NCBI GenBank assembly: GCA_022385805.1
Contig: MU277802.1
Location: 2,330 to 28,194 of the forward strand
DNA length: 25,865 nt
Reading direction: 5' to 3'
Source of the DNA: Pilatotrama ljubarskyi
Lineage: Eukaryota > Basidiomycota > Agaricomycetes > Polyporales > Polyporaceae
The notes beneath the pieces were generated by a model. That model saw only the letters and a list, made by a program, of their open reading frames with translations, did not search any database and was not told the origin of the DNA. Position numbers and translations under genes: made by a program. Numbering within the stretch: the first letter of the stretch is position 1; each line of letters starts with the position of its first letter. Positions 1-9,573 of this stretch are shown here, in pieces.

Positions 1-75
1 CTTCGCAGCTTCGCATCTTCGCGCATCTTCGCACTTCTTCGCACAGACCCGCAGGCCTTCGCAGCTTCGCAGCCT
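1..75. repeat. Degenerate CTTCGCA short tandem array
   Basis: About seven copies of TTCGC/CTTCGCA in direct orientation with irregular 7-12 base spacing, cut by the window edge. The same heptamer recurs in the opposite orientation (TGCGAAG) around 485-620. No coding signal is seen here. Confidence 0.6.
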
Positions 76-484
76 CCGCAACGGATCACAAAGTCCCGCG
101 AGGGACTCAACGTGCAGCCATCGCGCAGAACCTGGGGGATGACCAGGCGTTTGGGGAGCGAAGTCTTTCGCACCAGCCTGCCCTGAAGATGGCCCCGGCG
201 CTAGGTCCATGCGTTCGCAGTTGGCTCGGCAGCATGAAGGTCCGGTCCGGTGTCATATGCGTAGCACGCCATTTTGGCACCGATGTAAAATACTCGCGCT
301 TCGCAGTGCAGCAATCCAGCTTCCGCTCCCCCCCTCCTGAGAGCAGAGACCTCACTGTGCCCTAACTGTGTTTGTGTCCGCGTCCCTCTTGCGTTTACTA
401 CTTCGCCGCGTCGAGTTTTCCTATTGAGCATTGCGTCTTTCTCTTCACTGTTCGCGTCTTACACTGAGTTGCTGTTGAATACTG

Positions 485-620
485 CGTAGCTGCGAAGAAT
501 CACTAAGTCCCTCCGCATCCGCGTTGAGCCCGACGAGACTGCGAAGAGCGTAACGAGTATCCGCGAAGACCCGCGAACGGTTGCGCACATCTGCGAAGAG
601 CTTGCGAACACCCACGAAGA
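485..620. repeat. Inverted cluster of the same heptamer (TGCGAAG)
   Basis: Several copies of CTGCGAAG, CCGCGAAG, TTGCGAAC and CACGAAGA lie here, which are the reverse complement of the motif at 1-75. Together the two clusters give an inverted arrangement about 400 bp apart. The stretch 76-771 otherwise shows no gene I can support. Confidence 0.45.
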
Positions 621-771
621 ACTCTGTTTGCTCCGATCCACTGCCGCATCGCGACGTTCGCCTCAAGGGCACCCCGGCCGAACCGCTACATCTCCTGATC
701 CCGCCATCTACCTCAGCTCAGCTCGTCAGAGGCCTCGACCTACAAAGGCTCTCGGCCTCAACCTCACGGCT

Positions 772-1158
772 TTAGGGTAGATTTGGCACATCAACGATTT
801 GCGGCAGGTCAGCGTGCTGGATCGAGTCGAGCTCCTCGACACATATGCCGAACTCATTCTTAAGCCGCTTGCGTAGATTTCTCATGTACTGACAGGCAAT
901 GTCGTAGCAGCCCTTCAGGAGAAGTAATGTCAAGTACCGTTGCAGGCAGGACACGAGAGCGAAGTTGACATAGAGGTACCTGCCATAAGATCAGCACTTA
1001 GTCTTCCCAGATCGATGATGCACGAACCCCTCCGCACGTAGCAGATCTACAATACTGCCGGGCAACATGAACATGTGACGGCAGGTGATGGCGATGATGC
1101 CAGAAACCTTGCCCTTGTACTTTCCGTAGCCCATGGCACTGAACTGGTTGCAAGTCAT
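772..1158 (-). pseudogene. KDZ (CxC2-type) transposase, internal fragment
   Basis: Minus-strand translation gives the conserved core of CxC2-type KDZ transposases in order: CNQFSAMGYGKYKG, GIIAITCRHMFMLPGSIVDL, YLYVNFALVSCLQRY, and KGCYDIACQYMRNL. A 48-bp intron (1027-980, GTTCGT donor, GGCAG acceptor) joins the first exon in frame to the second. The fragment ends in a stop at 772, soon after the YDIACQY motif, where the family would normally continue with the rest of the catalytic core. In-frame sequence is also lost upstream of 1158. No terminal repeats or complete element were seen, so this is a truncated, probably dead copy. Family assignment is from remembered motifs, not a search. Confidence 0.8.
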
Positions 1159-1177
1159 TGACTATCTATTGTCGCAG

Positions 1178-1986
1178 ATGTGCAGTGTGGCGTCGTCGAT
1201 GTCTGGGATCTGGCCGGGGGCGAATGGAACCTGAAATCGATCTTCCGAGAGCTCAACTCTGGACACCACGCGAGCGTCCTCATCAAGCGGATCGACGTCG
1301 GCATCACCCCAGGGCTAGGCCAAGAAGTCGCGAGGCTCGACGGAGCTGCCGATGCACGCTCGCCCAACATTGTTATCGGCCCAGGCGCCGCGAAGACCGT
1401 CAAAATGCTGAAGGGAGTGGCGAACGATAACCCCGCCGTCAAGCTCGAGGGTAACGGTGTCGGTCGCAGAGGCAAGCAGGTGACTGGCGCGGTCCCTCCG
1501 GCCGTAGCCAAGCCAGGGGGGAACGCTCCTGCCGCTCGCCTCCCCACTTCCGACAGGCCTTTGCGCAGCCGTATGAACTTTGTGGTGTGGACCATCCCAT
1601 GTAGTTACTAACCTGCGCTAACGTGCTATACACAGAGTCCCGACGACCTTGGGGCAATGCGGCTGGGTTCCACCAAACGGCAGAAGACTGGAGGTAGTGT
1701 AGTCGCGAAGGGAGCACAGCGCACGGGTAGCACAGTGAATGCGGGGACCAGCGGTCGTGTAGAGGGCATAGCAGCGGCAGGAGGGAGCGGTAGCGTGAAC
1801 AGGCCCGCAGGTGCCGCAGGGGATGCGCGTCCAGCTCGTGGCCTAGGCCTAGGGCGTGTCATACAGCGCGAGCTAGCCAGGCGTCGACTCGCTCGGGGGG
1901 AGAGAGCTGGTCCGATACAGCCGGGGGATGTGATTGACCTGACCGGAGATTCGGACAAGGAGAAAGTCGACGCTGCTAAACCGTAG
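1178..1986 (+). CDS. Hypothetical protein, partial, C-terminal SIM-like motif
   Basis: Two plus-strand coding blocks, 1178 to about 1584 and 1636-1986, can be joined in phase by a 51-bp intron (GTGTGG donor, ACACAG acceptor; a GTGGTG donor at 1582 also keeps phase). The first block has no convincing start and is preceded by TCGCAG, so it is probably an internal exon of a truncated gene. The protein is Gly/Ala/Arg-rich and ends with GDVIDLTGDSD, a hydrophobic core followed by acidic residues as in SUMO-interacting motifs; binding is inference only. It abuts the KDZ fragment head to head, which suggests shuffled repeat-associated sequence. I do not recognise the family. The long minus-strand frame over it is a shadow. 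Confidence 0.4.
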
Positions 1987-2253
1987 TTACACCGTGGCGG
2001 ACTAGCTCAGATAGGAGCCCCAAAGTGCTTGGACATCGTAGAAAATGGCAGAAGAAAGTATGAATTGACTCTCGGTGCCTGTCGAAGTATGGCCGTCCCC
2101 TTCCGTATGGCCGGCCCCTTGCAGCGGGTGAAATTTGCAGCTCGCGGGGCCGAGAACAGCGCATAACAGGGCTGCCTGCGAGCGCGGCTCCTTCGCACCC
2201 CTCTTCCTCCTCTTCATCATCACCCTCCCGCGTATGCCGCTCTCACATCAGAA

Positions 2254-3972
2254 ATGCCTGAACACATCCGTGTGTACCATCTGGAGCGCAAGGAACAGAA
2301 AGCGTGGCACGCGGTGAATGGAGAACGTCGCGAAGACTATAGCAAGAAACTCAGAGCTCTTTGCCTGCGGGACTCCGAAAAACGCAAGTTGGTCCAAAAA
2401 GGCGACGGCAACAACGATGTCAGCGTGGCGTGGGAAGGGCCGTTGATCTGGACAGAACAAGACTTTGATCCCTTCATTCACCACCCATATCAACATATTC
2501 CTAAAGACAAGTACGGGACAGAGTTCGGTAAACCGTTAAGGCTTTTGGAGTACGTGGATAAGTCGGCTGTTTGTAAGTCAAGTAGTCTTCCAGGGGAGCA
2601 AGCACTACTATGAATCCGCCGTATTCACACCTTCATCTGCAGATGTGACTTTGGCCGACAAAACTCAGCCGTTCACACTCTCTGGGTGTTACTGGTGGAA
2701 CAGTAATGAGTCAATACTCACGCCTCTCACTCTGCGCTATTGTCCTGCGGTCGCGATTGCCGCGTCACGGAAGACCTTCGCTACAAGCCGATTCGGGGTA
2801 TCCTGGATCTTCGGCCCTATCCATGCGCCAGCTTCTGTCCGATCGACTGTCCGACTGCGACTGACGTATGACGACAGAGTCCAGGATGCTTTCGAAAAAG
2901 ACAGTTGGGGATTACTGGAAGCTCCGGTAAGCAGTGTGGCTCAGCGCTCATCAGCCGGACGTGTTTATCATACAAATCACCACCGGTCTACAGTCTCTTT
3001 GCTTAGAGCTTTTCCAGCAAAAAAAGGGACTGAGTGACGGGGCTACTGTCAGTTGGTTCTTCTTTGGTGACTGCCTCGGAATCTGATTGCTGAACGTCGC
3101 ACAGCGAGGGCTTACCTTTTACTTCGGCTTACGTCTTCGTGACACCGGACTTCCCAGGTAAGCATGTGCATCTTCGTGTCCGTGACCGGTCGTTCTGTCC
3201 CATATAACGTCGATTTTGCGAACATAGTTGGTGGGGCCTGAACAGATGGCCTTGTCCCGGGCGGGAGCCGCGCTGGTCCGACAATATACCCGTCCTGGCG
3301 CACGCTGCTGATTGGGAAATAACGCTGGAGTCCATGTGTTTTGAGGAAGTCTACAACGACGGATCGTTCCGAGAGCATTCAAGTGGACCGCTCTCTTTCT
3401 CTGGTGGTCTCAAGGTCTTACTCGACACCGGTAAGTGGAGTCGTCTACATTCGCGGCTGCCAACCAGTCGGCAAGATTGAGGGTTGCGGTTGGCAGCCAG
3501 ACCCCGTATTACGGCGATAGGCGCCTTGCCCACACAGCCATCTGCCTGGGCCAACGGGAAAAGGTAAAAGTCGCACCTGGCGGGGGTCGAACTAGCAACC
3601 TCGCAGACAGAGACGGCACAGTATACCACTGGACCACCAGGGCCTTTTTAGTGGAGCTGGGTTACGTATTGATACCATTTCAGATGGGTCAACCGGTACT
3701 CTCCAGCTTTCGCAGCCACCCGCCTCCTTCGCAGCCGGGCGCCTCTGGTTCACCCACCCACCTCCTCAGCAGCCATCCGCCTCCAGCTCCACCCCTTCTT
3801 CTCGCAGTAAGTAGACAAGACCGGTCGCACGTGTAATATACGCCCTATCATAACCTATGCATAACCATTGTGCCTTTCCAGAGGTCGGACGGTCCGCCCG
3901 ATATTCCCTGGACCGATCTCAGGCACAAATGAATTCGCTCTTATCACAGATAGATCCGCTGGCGGTCACTGA
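2254..3972 (+). CDS. Hypothetical seven-exon protein, unrecognised family
   Basis: The exons fit one phase-consistent model: 2254-2572, 2643-2926, 2994-3047, 3105-3157, 3228-3430, 3684-3806, then a last exon from 3882 or 3884. Introns are 70, 67, 57, 70, 253 and about 75 bp. Recognisable stretches are MPEHIRVYHLERKEQKAWHA at the start, GCYWWNSNESI, SWIFGPIHAP, RWSDNIPVLAHAADWEITL and a Pro/Ser/Gln-rich region near the C-terminus. No signal peptide, membrane helix or known domain was seen. The fifth intron is several times longer than the others and holds a tRNA-like sequence. The stop depends on the last acceptor: about 3972 with AGAG, or 4213 with CAG. The start ATG at 2254 is the first in frame. 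Function is unknown; accessory or transposon-derived origin is possible from its neighbours. Confidence 0.5.
3455..3498. repeat. Perfect 11-bp inverted repeat (hairpin)
   Basis: GGCTGCCAACC at 3455-3465 pairs with GGTTGGCAGCC at 3488-3498, with a 22-base loop. It lies within the oversized intron beside the tRNA-like sequence. Confidence 0.6.
3573..3643 (-). tRNA. tRNA-like sequence (pseudogene or SINE head)
   Basis: Read on the minus strand, this has an A-box match (TGGTCCAGTGGT) and a B-box-like AGTTCGACCCC at tRNA spacing. A partial acceptor stem, GCCCTGG against CCAGGTG, pairs at about five positions. The anticodon arm and T-stem pair poorly, so it is not a convincing functional tRNA and I assign no isotype. 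Position inside an intron and the degenerate arms fit a tRNA-derived SINE or a tRNA pseudogene. Confidence 0.45.
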
Positions 3973-4414
3973 GCGCACAAGACTTTCCGCCGGCAAGTCG
4001 GTGAGGTCTTGCACCGCCACCCCCATTCCTCGAATGCCTCCCCCTTTCAACGTCATCCGCTCACAGGCTTCTTCATTTCCGTCTCGATCGGGCCGCGCAC
4101 GTTTCCCCAAGTCATTCATGCTCGACGACAGTGTGAACCACCAAGATTTGATGCCGTTGCAGCTTGTGGGACATTTCATAGCACTCCTCCCCCGACTACG
4201 CTTGCATACATAGTACAGGTACCGTACGTTAGCGTGCGCGACGGACATTACTTGTATCAAATGCATGAGATACATCCTTGTCTACGCTATCCCAGTGCGA
4301 TCGGCGTCGTCTGATTGTCGTCGGTCACCTCACGCTTCGCTACAAGAAAGTCTTCGCATCCCAGTGAAAAGCGCGGGACAAACGACGCATCACGCTGGCC
4401 CAAAATGTCAGTCA

Positions 4415-4815
4415 TCATGGAGTATGCCAAGTGCGACGCATACCGGTCTTGTCCTGACTTCTGCAAGATGTGGTCATGATCCTGACGAAGACATGAGCAT
4501 TCCGTTTCAATGCGCTCTGGTGCTGGGCCATGGGCATTCGGTTACTGACCATGTGTATGGCCAAAACTCCTCCTCCATACCTCTTGGGCGCGCGGAAGCG
4601 GTACACGACGCCTTGACTTTCGATCGTGAAGCCCATTTCCGTCATGGCCTGGAACAGCGTTGATTAAGTTGCCTCTCGCGCATGCTTTCCCTGTGAGTAG
4701 CGACCTTGGTGAACGCACTCCAGTCGAGCTTGTGATGCGCGTTGGCCCCTCCCTTGAAAATGGAGAGCATAGTCTTCCCGGAATTAGTCCATTGTCCACT
4801 GAGTACCCGGAATCA
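4415..4815 (-). pseudogene. Fragment of a repeat-associated Agaricomycete protein
   Basis: Minus-strand exons from about 4815 to 4705 and from 4648 to 4415 join across a 56-bp intron (weak GTCGCT donor, TTCCAG acceptor). The product contains TMLSIFKGG, KLDWSAFTK, AMTEMGFTIES and VYRFRAPKRYG. This fits the pattern W-x-x-F...AM...GF...V-x-F-x-P that I remember from a widespread, high-copy Agaricomycete protein C-terminus, though I cannot name a curated family. The motif normally following, rich in His and Pro, is degenerate or frame-shifted here. The upstream part of the gene was not found. The sequences at 4214-4414 and 4816-5780 show no other gene I can support. Confidence 0.35.
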
Positions 4816-5780
4816 TACCTGTTGCGCATCACTGCTGAGCTGCATGCTTTGATAGATGATCACGATCACAAACAAAGGCGCTACCAGCGAGCCTTTACGA
4901 AGGCACACAGTAGAAAGTGGAGCGAGGTCGAGCGTCAGCAAGCGTCGCCGTAGTACGCTGAGAGGGGGCACGCTTACCTGAGGTTCATGCCCGACCTGCA
5001 GTAGATGCCGCCTGAAAGCGCCCGAAATACTCTCGCGCCCTGTCCGTCCAGTTGCGTACGGCGGTTGTCCAAGCCCCCCCCAGCTGAGCACCGTCGCCCT
5101 GCGGCTCTCGTCAACGCTCTCGGCTGCGCCACGTTCGGTAAATACTGCTCACTCCTGGTGGAACCTCCTGGTGGACCTAGCACCCAACAACAGTCCCCGC
5201 TTGACCCTGCCTCGATCACGTCGATCTCGGTTCGCGCTCGCAGGCACGCGTAAGACTATACGTCCGCATAGTTGATGCAATGCGTGCCACGCGATGTCTA
5301 ACGTGGCCGCGAAGCTTCGCCCTAGTACTCCACCCACTCGCTCAGTGCGTCCCCGCCGTTCATGTCTCTCCGACCTGAGCTTGAGCTCTATCAAGCGCCA
5401 TCCCTAGACCACTTCGACGTCCTACCAGTGCGCGAGTGCAGGGTAGCCTGCAACAGGACGCCTGTCAGGGTATGCCATCACGGCGCGCTAGCGCGTTCCA
5501 CGAGCTCCCCTCTGGACCTCCTCTTACCCGTCCACATCTTCCGCGGCCCTCTCCTTTCTTTATACTCTGGCTACACGTGCGGCGCGAAGGAAGGCGCAAT
5601 GCGATGCTATATATTCTCGTTTGCGACCTACTTGCATGCGCATTCCTCAAGTTGGCTTACATGGTCGTCATCATTCATTGCCTCTGCGTCGACTCGCTTT
5701 CCCTATTCTGAGTGTCAGTGGAAGTAAAACATGAGCTGCGGGAGGTCGTACCATGCGACACCGTCTAGCACAGACACTTC

Positions 5781-7217
5781 CTAGTCCAGGAATTCGATGG
5801 AGGGGGAGCGTGTCTGACGTGTGCGCGGAGCACGCGAGGGTCCAGCCACGATCTCGAGGGACGGGGAGCGCGTCCAACGCGCTAATGGGGCGCGCGATGG
5901 TCCAGCGATGATCTCGGCGGACGGAGAGCGCGTCCAACGTGTGATTGGGGCACGAGATGGTGCAGCCACGATCTCGATGGAAGGCGAGCGGCGCCGACTG
6001 TGCACAGATCGCAGACTGGCCTGCGCCTGCGAGCCTTGTTGAATGGACATGGCACACAGCTCCATCTCCAAGCCGAGAAGCGACATCTGGCGCATGCCTA
6101 TCCGGCGAACCAGCAGAGTATGCGATTGCGCACGCATTGAATAGGGCACTCGGGACTGGCAGCCCTTCCAAGTCGTGACGTTGACATCCCACACCTCGAT
6201 GTCATTCCCCGGTAGCGCCGCCGGGGACCCACGGAGACGCCAGTGATCACTGAGCAGGATGTTCCCGAGGGGACAGATCTCGACTGTCTCCACGACAGGG
6301 AAGTCGTCATCCTGGGCACGGTCGATATCAGTCACGCCTCACGCGATGGTCCGCGGAAGTCTCACCTCTGTCCAAACGACCACCCATGCTCGGCTCTGGT
6401 ATGCCGGCCGGGAGGTAATGGCCGAGCGCGCCTGAACAGCGATTGCATCCGCGATGTCTTGCGACATCGCTATGGCCTTGCGATGTGTCTCGAGCGTTTG
6501 AAGATAGTGGCCCAGCCCGACGCACACCTTCACACTCGTCAGCCGCACGAGCAGCATCGACGCAAAGTCGTCGACATGCATGTCGGACGTGGTCGACGCG
6601 AGCAGCCTCCAACCGTTATCGTGCTCGCTCCAGTAGTCGAAGGGGAACCACGGCACGTCATGTGCAGCGCGAATGCAGGCATAGTCCGTGATATGTACTT
6701 TGTTCGGGGAACGCAATACAATTTCTTGGGGCTGCGGCTGCTCATCCTCCTGAAGGGGTGATAAGCACGTCGTCACGGAGCGTCAGCATTGTTTCCCACC
6801 TTGCACCAGAAAACCAGGAGCATCGTGCGCTGAAGGACGATGATGAGTACGCGGGACTGGGCACGATCACAGTTGTATGTACCTGGACTTTGCCGCCTCC
6901 ACGCTTGACGTCCGCGTTGTCGCGCGCGATGGGCCGCAGAGCCTCGTGGTCACGGTTCGCCGCATTCTGGCGAGGTGTCAGCCACGTACGCGGGCGGTTC
7001 GAATCAAGACGAACCGTGAACACTTGAATGTCACCAGTGCCGTGGTTGTCGTCGTTGTTGTTGTCGTCAGTCTAGTCTAACTGCGTAAGCAAGGATCCTC
7101 GCGATGCACTCCAAAACTCACCTGGATGGGCAGTGGCGAACGCCGCGGCGCGCTGGGGGCACGCTTGTTTGCCACCTTGTGCGCCTGCTCGACTCGCGAC
7201 TTCTTCTCGCCGCGCAT
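5781..7217 (-). CDS. Hypothetical protein, 3' half of a MITE-interrupted gene
   Basis: Five phase-0 exons are visible: 7217-7122, 7071-6883, 6829-6800, 6749-6366 and 6311-5781. Introns are 50, 53, 50 and 54 bp, and the total is 1230 bp (409 aa). The exons encode a basic start (MRGEKKSRVEQAHKVANK), an Asp/Asn run, RTMLLVFWCK in a 30-bp micro-exon, a middle domain with VPWFPFDYWSEHDNGWRLL and CPLGNILLSDHWRL, and a C-terminal tail of 20-residue repeats. I do not recognise the family. The ATG at 7217 overlaps the edge of element A. Reading across the element, the frame continues into the 3' end of the gene at 7703-9573, so this is probably the second half of one longer gene rather than an independent one. 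Confidence 0.55.
5793..5992 (-). repeat. 60-bp coding tandem repeat (about 3.3 units)
   Basis: The unit translates on the minus strand to RSPS-x-EI-[VI]-A-[GA]-PSRAP-x-x-R-x-T, 20 residues. Three full units and a partial unit end at the stop codon. The DNA shows the same period through the recurring GGAGCG and GTCCA blocks. Confidence 0.75.
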
Positions 7218-7704
7218 CAGTACTTCTGTAAAAGTCTGACGAGGTCTGACGCAGACCTCTCAGACCCTTCAGACCAGGTTTCAGACATATTCAGACAGGC
7301 CAGATGGTCAGAGCTCAGAGGTAGCAGGACGGTTGTTCAGACATTTAGAGTTTTCATGTTTTGCCCCTGAAACGTCCTTGTGGAGATTGTTAAGCCAATC
7401 TATGCATCCTTCTTACATATTCCACAGCTATGTGAAGTCTAACTCGACTACTATCGCCTCATATTGACCCCAAGTTGATGCATTCTGGACAAGCCATTTC
7501 ATGCCATTGGCATCAATAGTTTCTTTCAGGAAGGCTCTGAATTAATTACAGAGTTTATACTACACATGTGTAAGGTGCTCCATGCTGCAATATGCAACGA
7601 AAGGCCCCTAGGTAGCAGCAGACCTGGCAGGTTGGACAAGTCTGAGGGGTCTGACTGAGAAAAGGTCAGACATCCCAGATGCTCAGAGATTTGCGAAAGT
7701 ACTG
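7218..7704. mobile_element. TIR element (MITE-like), copy A, 487 bp
   Basis: It is bounded by CAGTACTTCTGTAAAAGTCT at the left and the reverse complement of CAGTACTTTCGCAAATCTCT at the right. It aligns end to end, in inverted orientation, with copy B at 9803-10286. The subterminal 120 bp carry at least seven GTCTGA/TCAGAC hexamers. No ORF spans it, so it is non-autonomous. Both copies are flanked by AT/AT, which may be a 2-bp target duplication or part of the TIR; at copy A a GCGC duplication is also possible. Superfamily is not assignable from this alone. It lies inside a coding region (see the flanking gene halves). Confidence 0.8.
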
Positions 7705-9573
7705 ATGCGCTGTGCAGCCTTGAGCGGCCGCGAAGCAATCGCTACCTTCTTGCGTGCTGGGTCGGTCTTTTTCGTCGGGGCCACAGGAGCTTGCCTGGCA
7801 GCGCGCTCCTGACGCCGTTTAGCCTGCACCTCCTCGTCTGCGGCGCGTCTGGCGACCTTTGCTGCGGCGTCCCGCTCGCCTTGACGCACTTTGGCCTCCT
7901 TTTCTGCTGCGCGTTGAGCGGCCTTCTCCATGGCCTTTCGCTGGCGCTCACGAGCGTTGGCCTCCTTGGCCGCGGCTTTTTGGGCTGTTCGCGCGCGTCG
8001 CTCGTCAGCCTCTCGCACTTTGGCGGCCCTGTCGTAGGCACGCTGATCTTTGATTTCGCAGAGATGGTCGGGGTTTGGGCCATCTTGATCCTTCGGAGCG
8101 AACACCGCCCCGCACCTGGGCCCGAAACACTGCTCGTTGTGTCAGTCTTGCCCACCTGGACATGTGCTGGGTACGTACATAGACACTCCATGCACCCGCA
8201 TACCCCTCTTTGTAGCATAACGTGAACTTGAACCTCGACGTGTTGCCGCACCGTCCACATTCGACGTGACGGGGTTTGCGATTACCCCAGCCGAACAACC
8301 AGCTTCAAGAGCATGTCTGAAGTCAGCTCATGGATATACTTGCTTGCGACGTCGGAACGTACGTAGTGCTGGAGCCTGTGGAACAAAGTTCGTAGTCAGC
8401 GCAGAGAACGTGCAGCCAAGGCTGGCAACTGTTGCATCGAGGGTCGTACCAGTGTCCATCAATAAACCTACATTGATCGGCCATGTCGACCTTTTAGCCT
8501 CTTTGACCAAGTCAGGTGGAACGTCCTGAGGTATATGCTGTCACGTCATGAATCAGTATCCTTGAAGCTTTGAACGGTAGAAAGCGTCACTTACAACTGC
8601 TACGGTGTAGGTCTGAAGACGGAAATAGGGGCGTGTATCACCGGCACGCGGCGGGGCGAAGTTGAAGTCAGTCTTGACGAAGCTGCCGAGAGGGTAGCGA
8701 TGGGCAGAACCACTACTTCTGGATGCGGAGATGTTGTGTCCGCTCTCCTGATAATCGATCTCCTTCTCCGGGCGAGCATTCTCGTCCACACCCTCCTGTG
8801 TACATGGTTCGACATCGGTCACCCAGTCTGCTTTGATCAACGACAGTGGAAGTTGAACATACTGTTGAATCCTCTACACTCGCTGCTGGAGTCCTGGGCG
8901 ATGCCGACGAATCGGTTGAGGATGTAGGTGAATCAACCCATGGGACATCGGCATCACCAGGCTCAGTATGGGCTAAAACCACCTGGTCGACAGGTGCAAT
9001 CCTGCCCTCGTCGGTAACACGATCTGGAGCGACAACGAGGGACGAGGGAGTGCTGCCTGCAGGAGACACGCCGGAGAGTCTTTTGCTCCTGTAGAAGACA
9101 TCCCAGAGGCGCTGACAGCACAGTAAGCCTATATACATGCAAACCGGCCATATTCATCACATACCCGTTCTTCGGCGGTGGACGGAGGAGGGGGATCGAG
9201 CTTAATGTAGAATGATCCCTCACCGGGTGGAAGTGGGTCAGATGTCAAAGGCATAACGAACCAAGCGGAGGACCTGGGGTGCTGAGATGTGAGCAGCTCG
9301 TCACCTTTATAATGCTATGACGCATGGAGTCCAGTCATACGCGGCAGATGCGTACCCGGACTCGGAGTGTTGCTCCCCATGCTGAAGACGCTCTCTCACA
9401 TCAAGGCCGTTAAACACGAGTTGCGATAGCCTATCAAGATGACCTGGAGATACAGCATCAGCAACGCTTATCGTGAGAGCGTCGAACTCACATGACTGAG
9501 AGAAGATCGTGCTAGTGTGGCCCTTCGTGGTCGCTCGGACCGGATGATGAGCAGCACAATACTGGTGCGCTGA
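7683..9573 (-). CDS. Hypothetical Cys-rich/coiled-coil protein, 5' part of MITE-split gene
   Basis: Phase-consistent exons are 9573-9492, 9443-9356, 9273-9165, 9111-8880, 8827-8595, 8490-8363, 8302-8179 and 8129 onward. Introns are 48, 82, 53, 52, 104, 60 and 49 bp. The N-terminus is not resolved. The protein has a Ser/Thr/Pro region, then Cys-rich blocks (DPRCNSCQPWLHVLCADYEL, VECGRCGN, LCYKEGYAGAWSVYCFGPRC) that could bind zinc, then an Arg/Lys/Glu/Ala coiled coil of about 110 residues. If unspliced, it terminates at 7683 with its last eight residues (ISTFANL and neighbours) encoded by the terminus of element A. If element A is removed, the frame runs on into 7225-5781. Two acceptors (8491, 8303) are AAG, weaker than usual. 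An alternative is a shorter 230-aa gene starting at the ATG at 8484. Family unrecognised. Confidence 0.5.

Larger units (their letters stand above)
3431..3683 (+). other. Oversized intron (253 bp) of the 2254 gene
   Basis: The donor is GTAAGT after LLDT and the acceptor is CATTTCAG before DGSTGTLQLS; both flanking phases agree. It contains a tRNA-like segment in antisense orientation and a perfect 11-bp inverted repeat, unlike the neighbouring 57-75-bp introns. Confidence 0.5.

Noticed and set aside
1155..1595. 146-codon minus-strand frame antisense to the SIM-ended gene
   Set aside because: The plus-strand reading continues across an intron in phase and ends in a recognisable motif; the minus reading has no partner exon or motif.
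6985..7010. Plus-strand B-box-like GGTTCGAATC
   Set aside because: No A box or stem structure at tRNA spacing, and it lies in the coding exon 7071-6883 of the minus-strand gene.
8484..8553. Independent short gene starting at the ATG at 8484
   Set aside because: Possible, but an AAG acceptor at 8491 links this exon in frame to the upstream exons, so I prefer one gene; kept as the stated alternative.
9305..9315. TATA-like CATTATAAAG upstream of an ATG at 9254
   Set aside because: The frame passes in phase through an 82-bp intron that contains it, joining an upstream exon, so it is more likely intronic.
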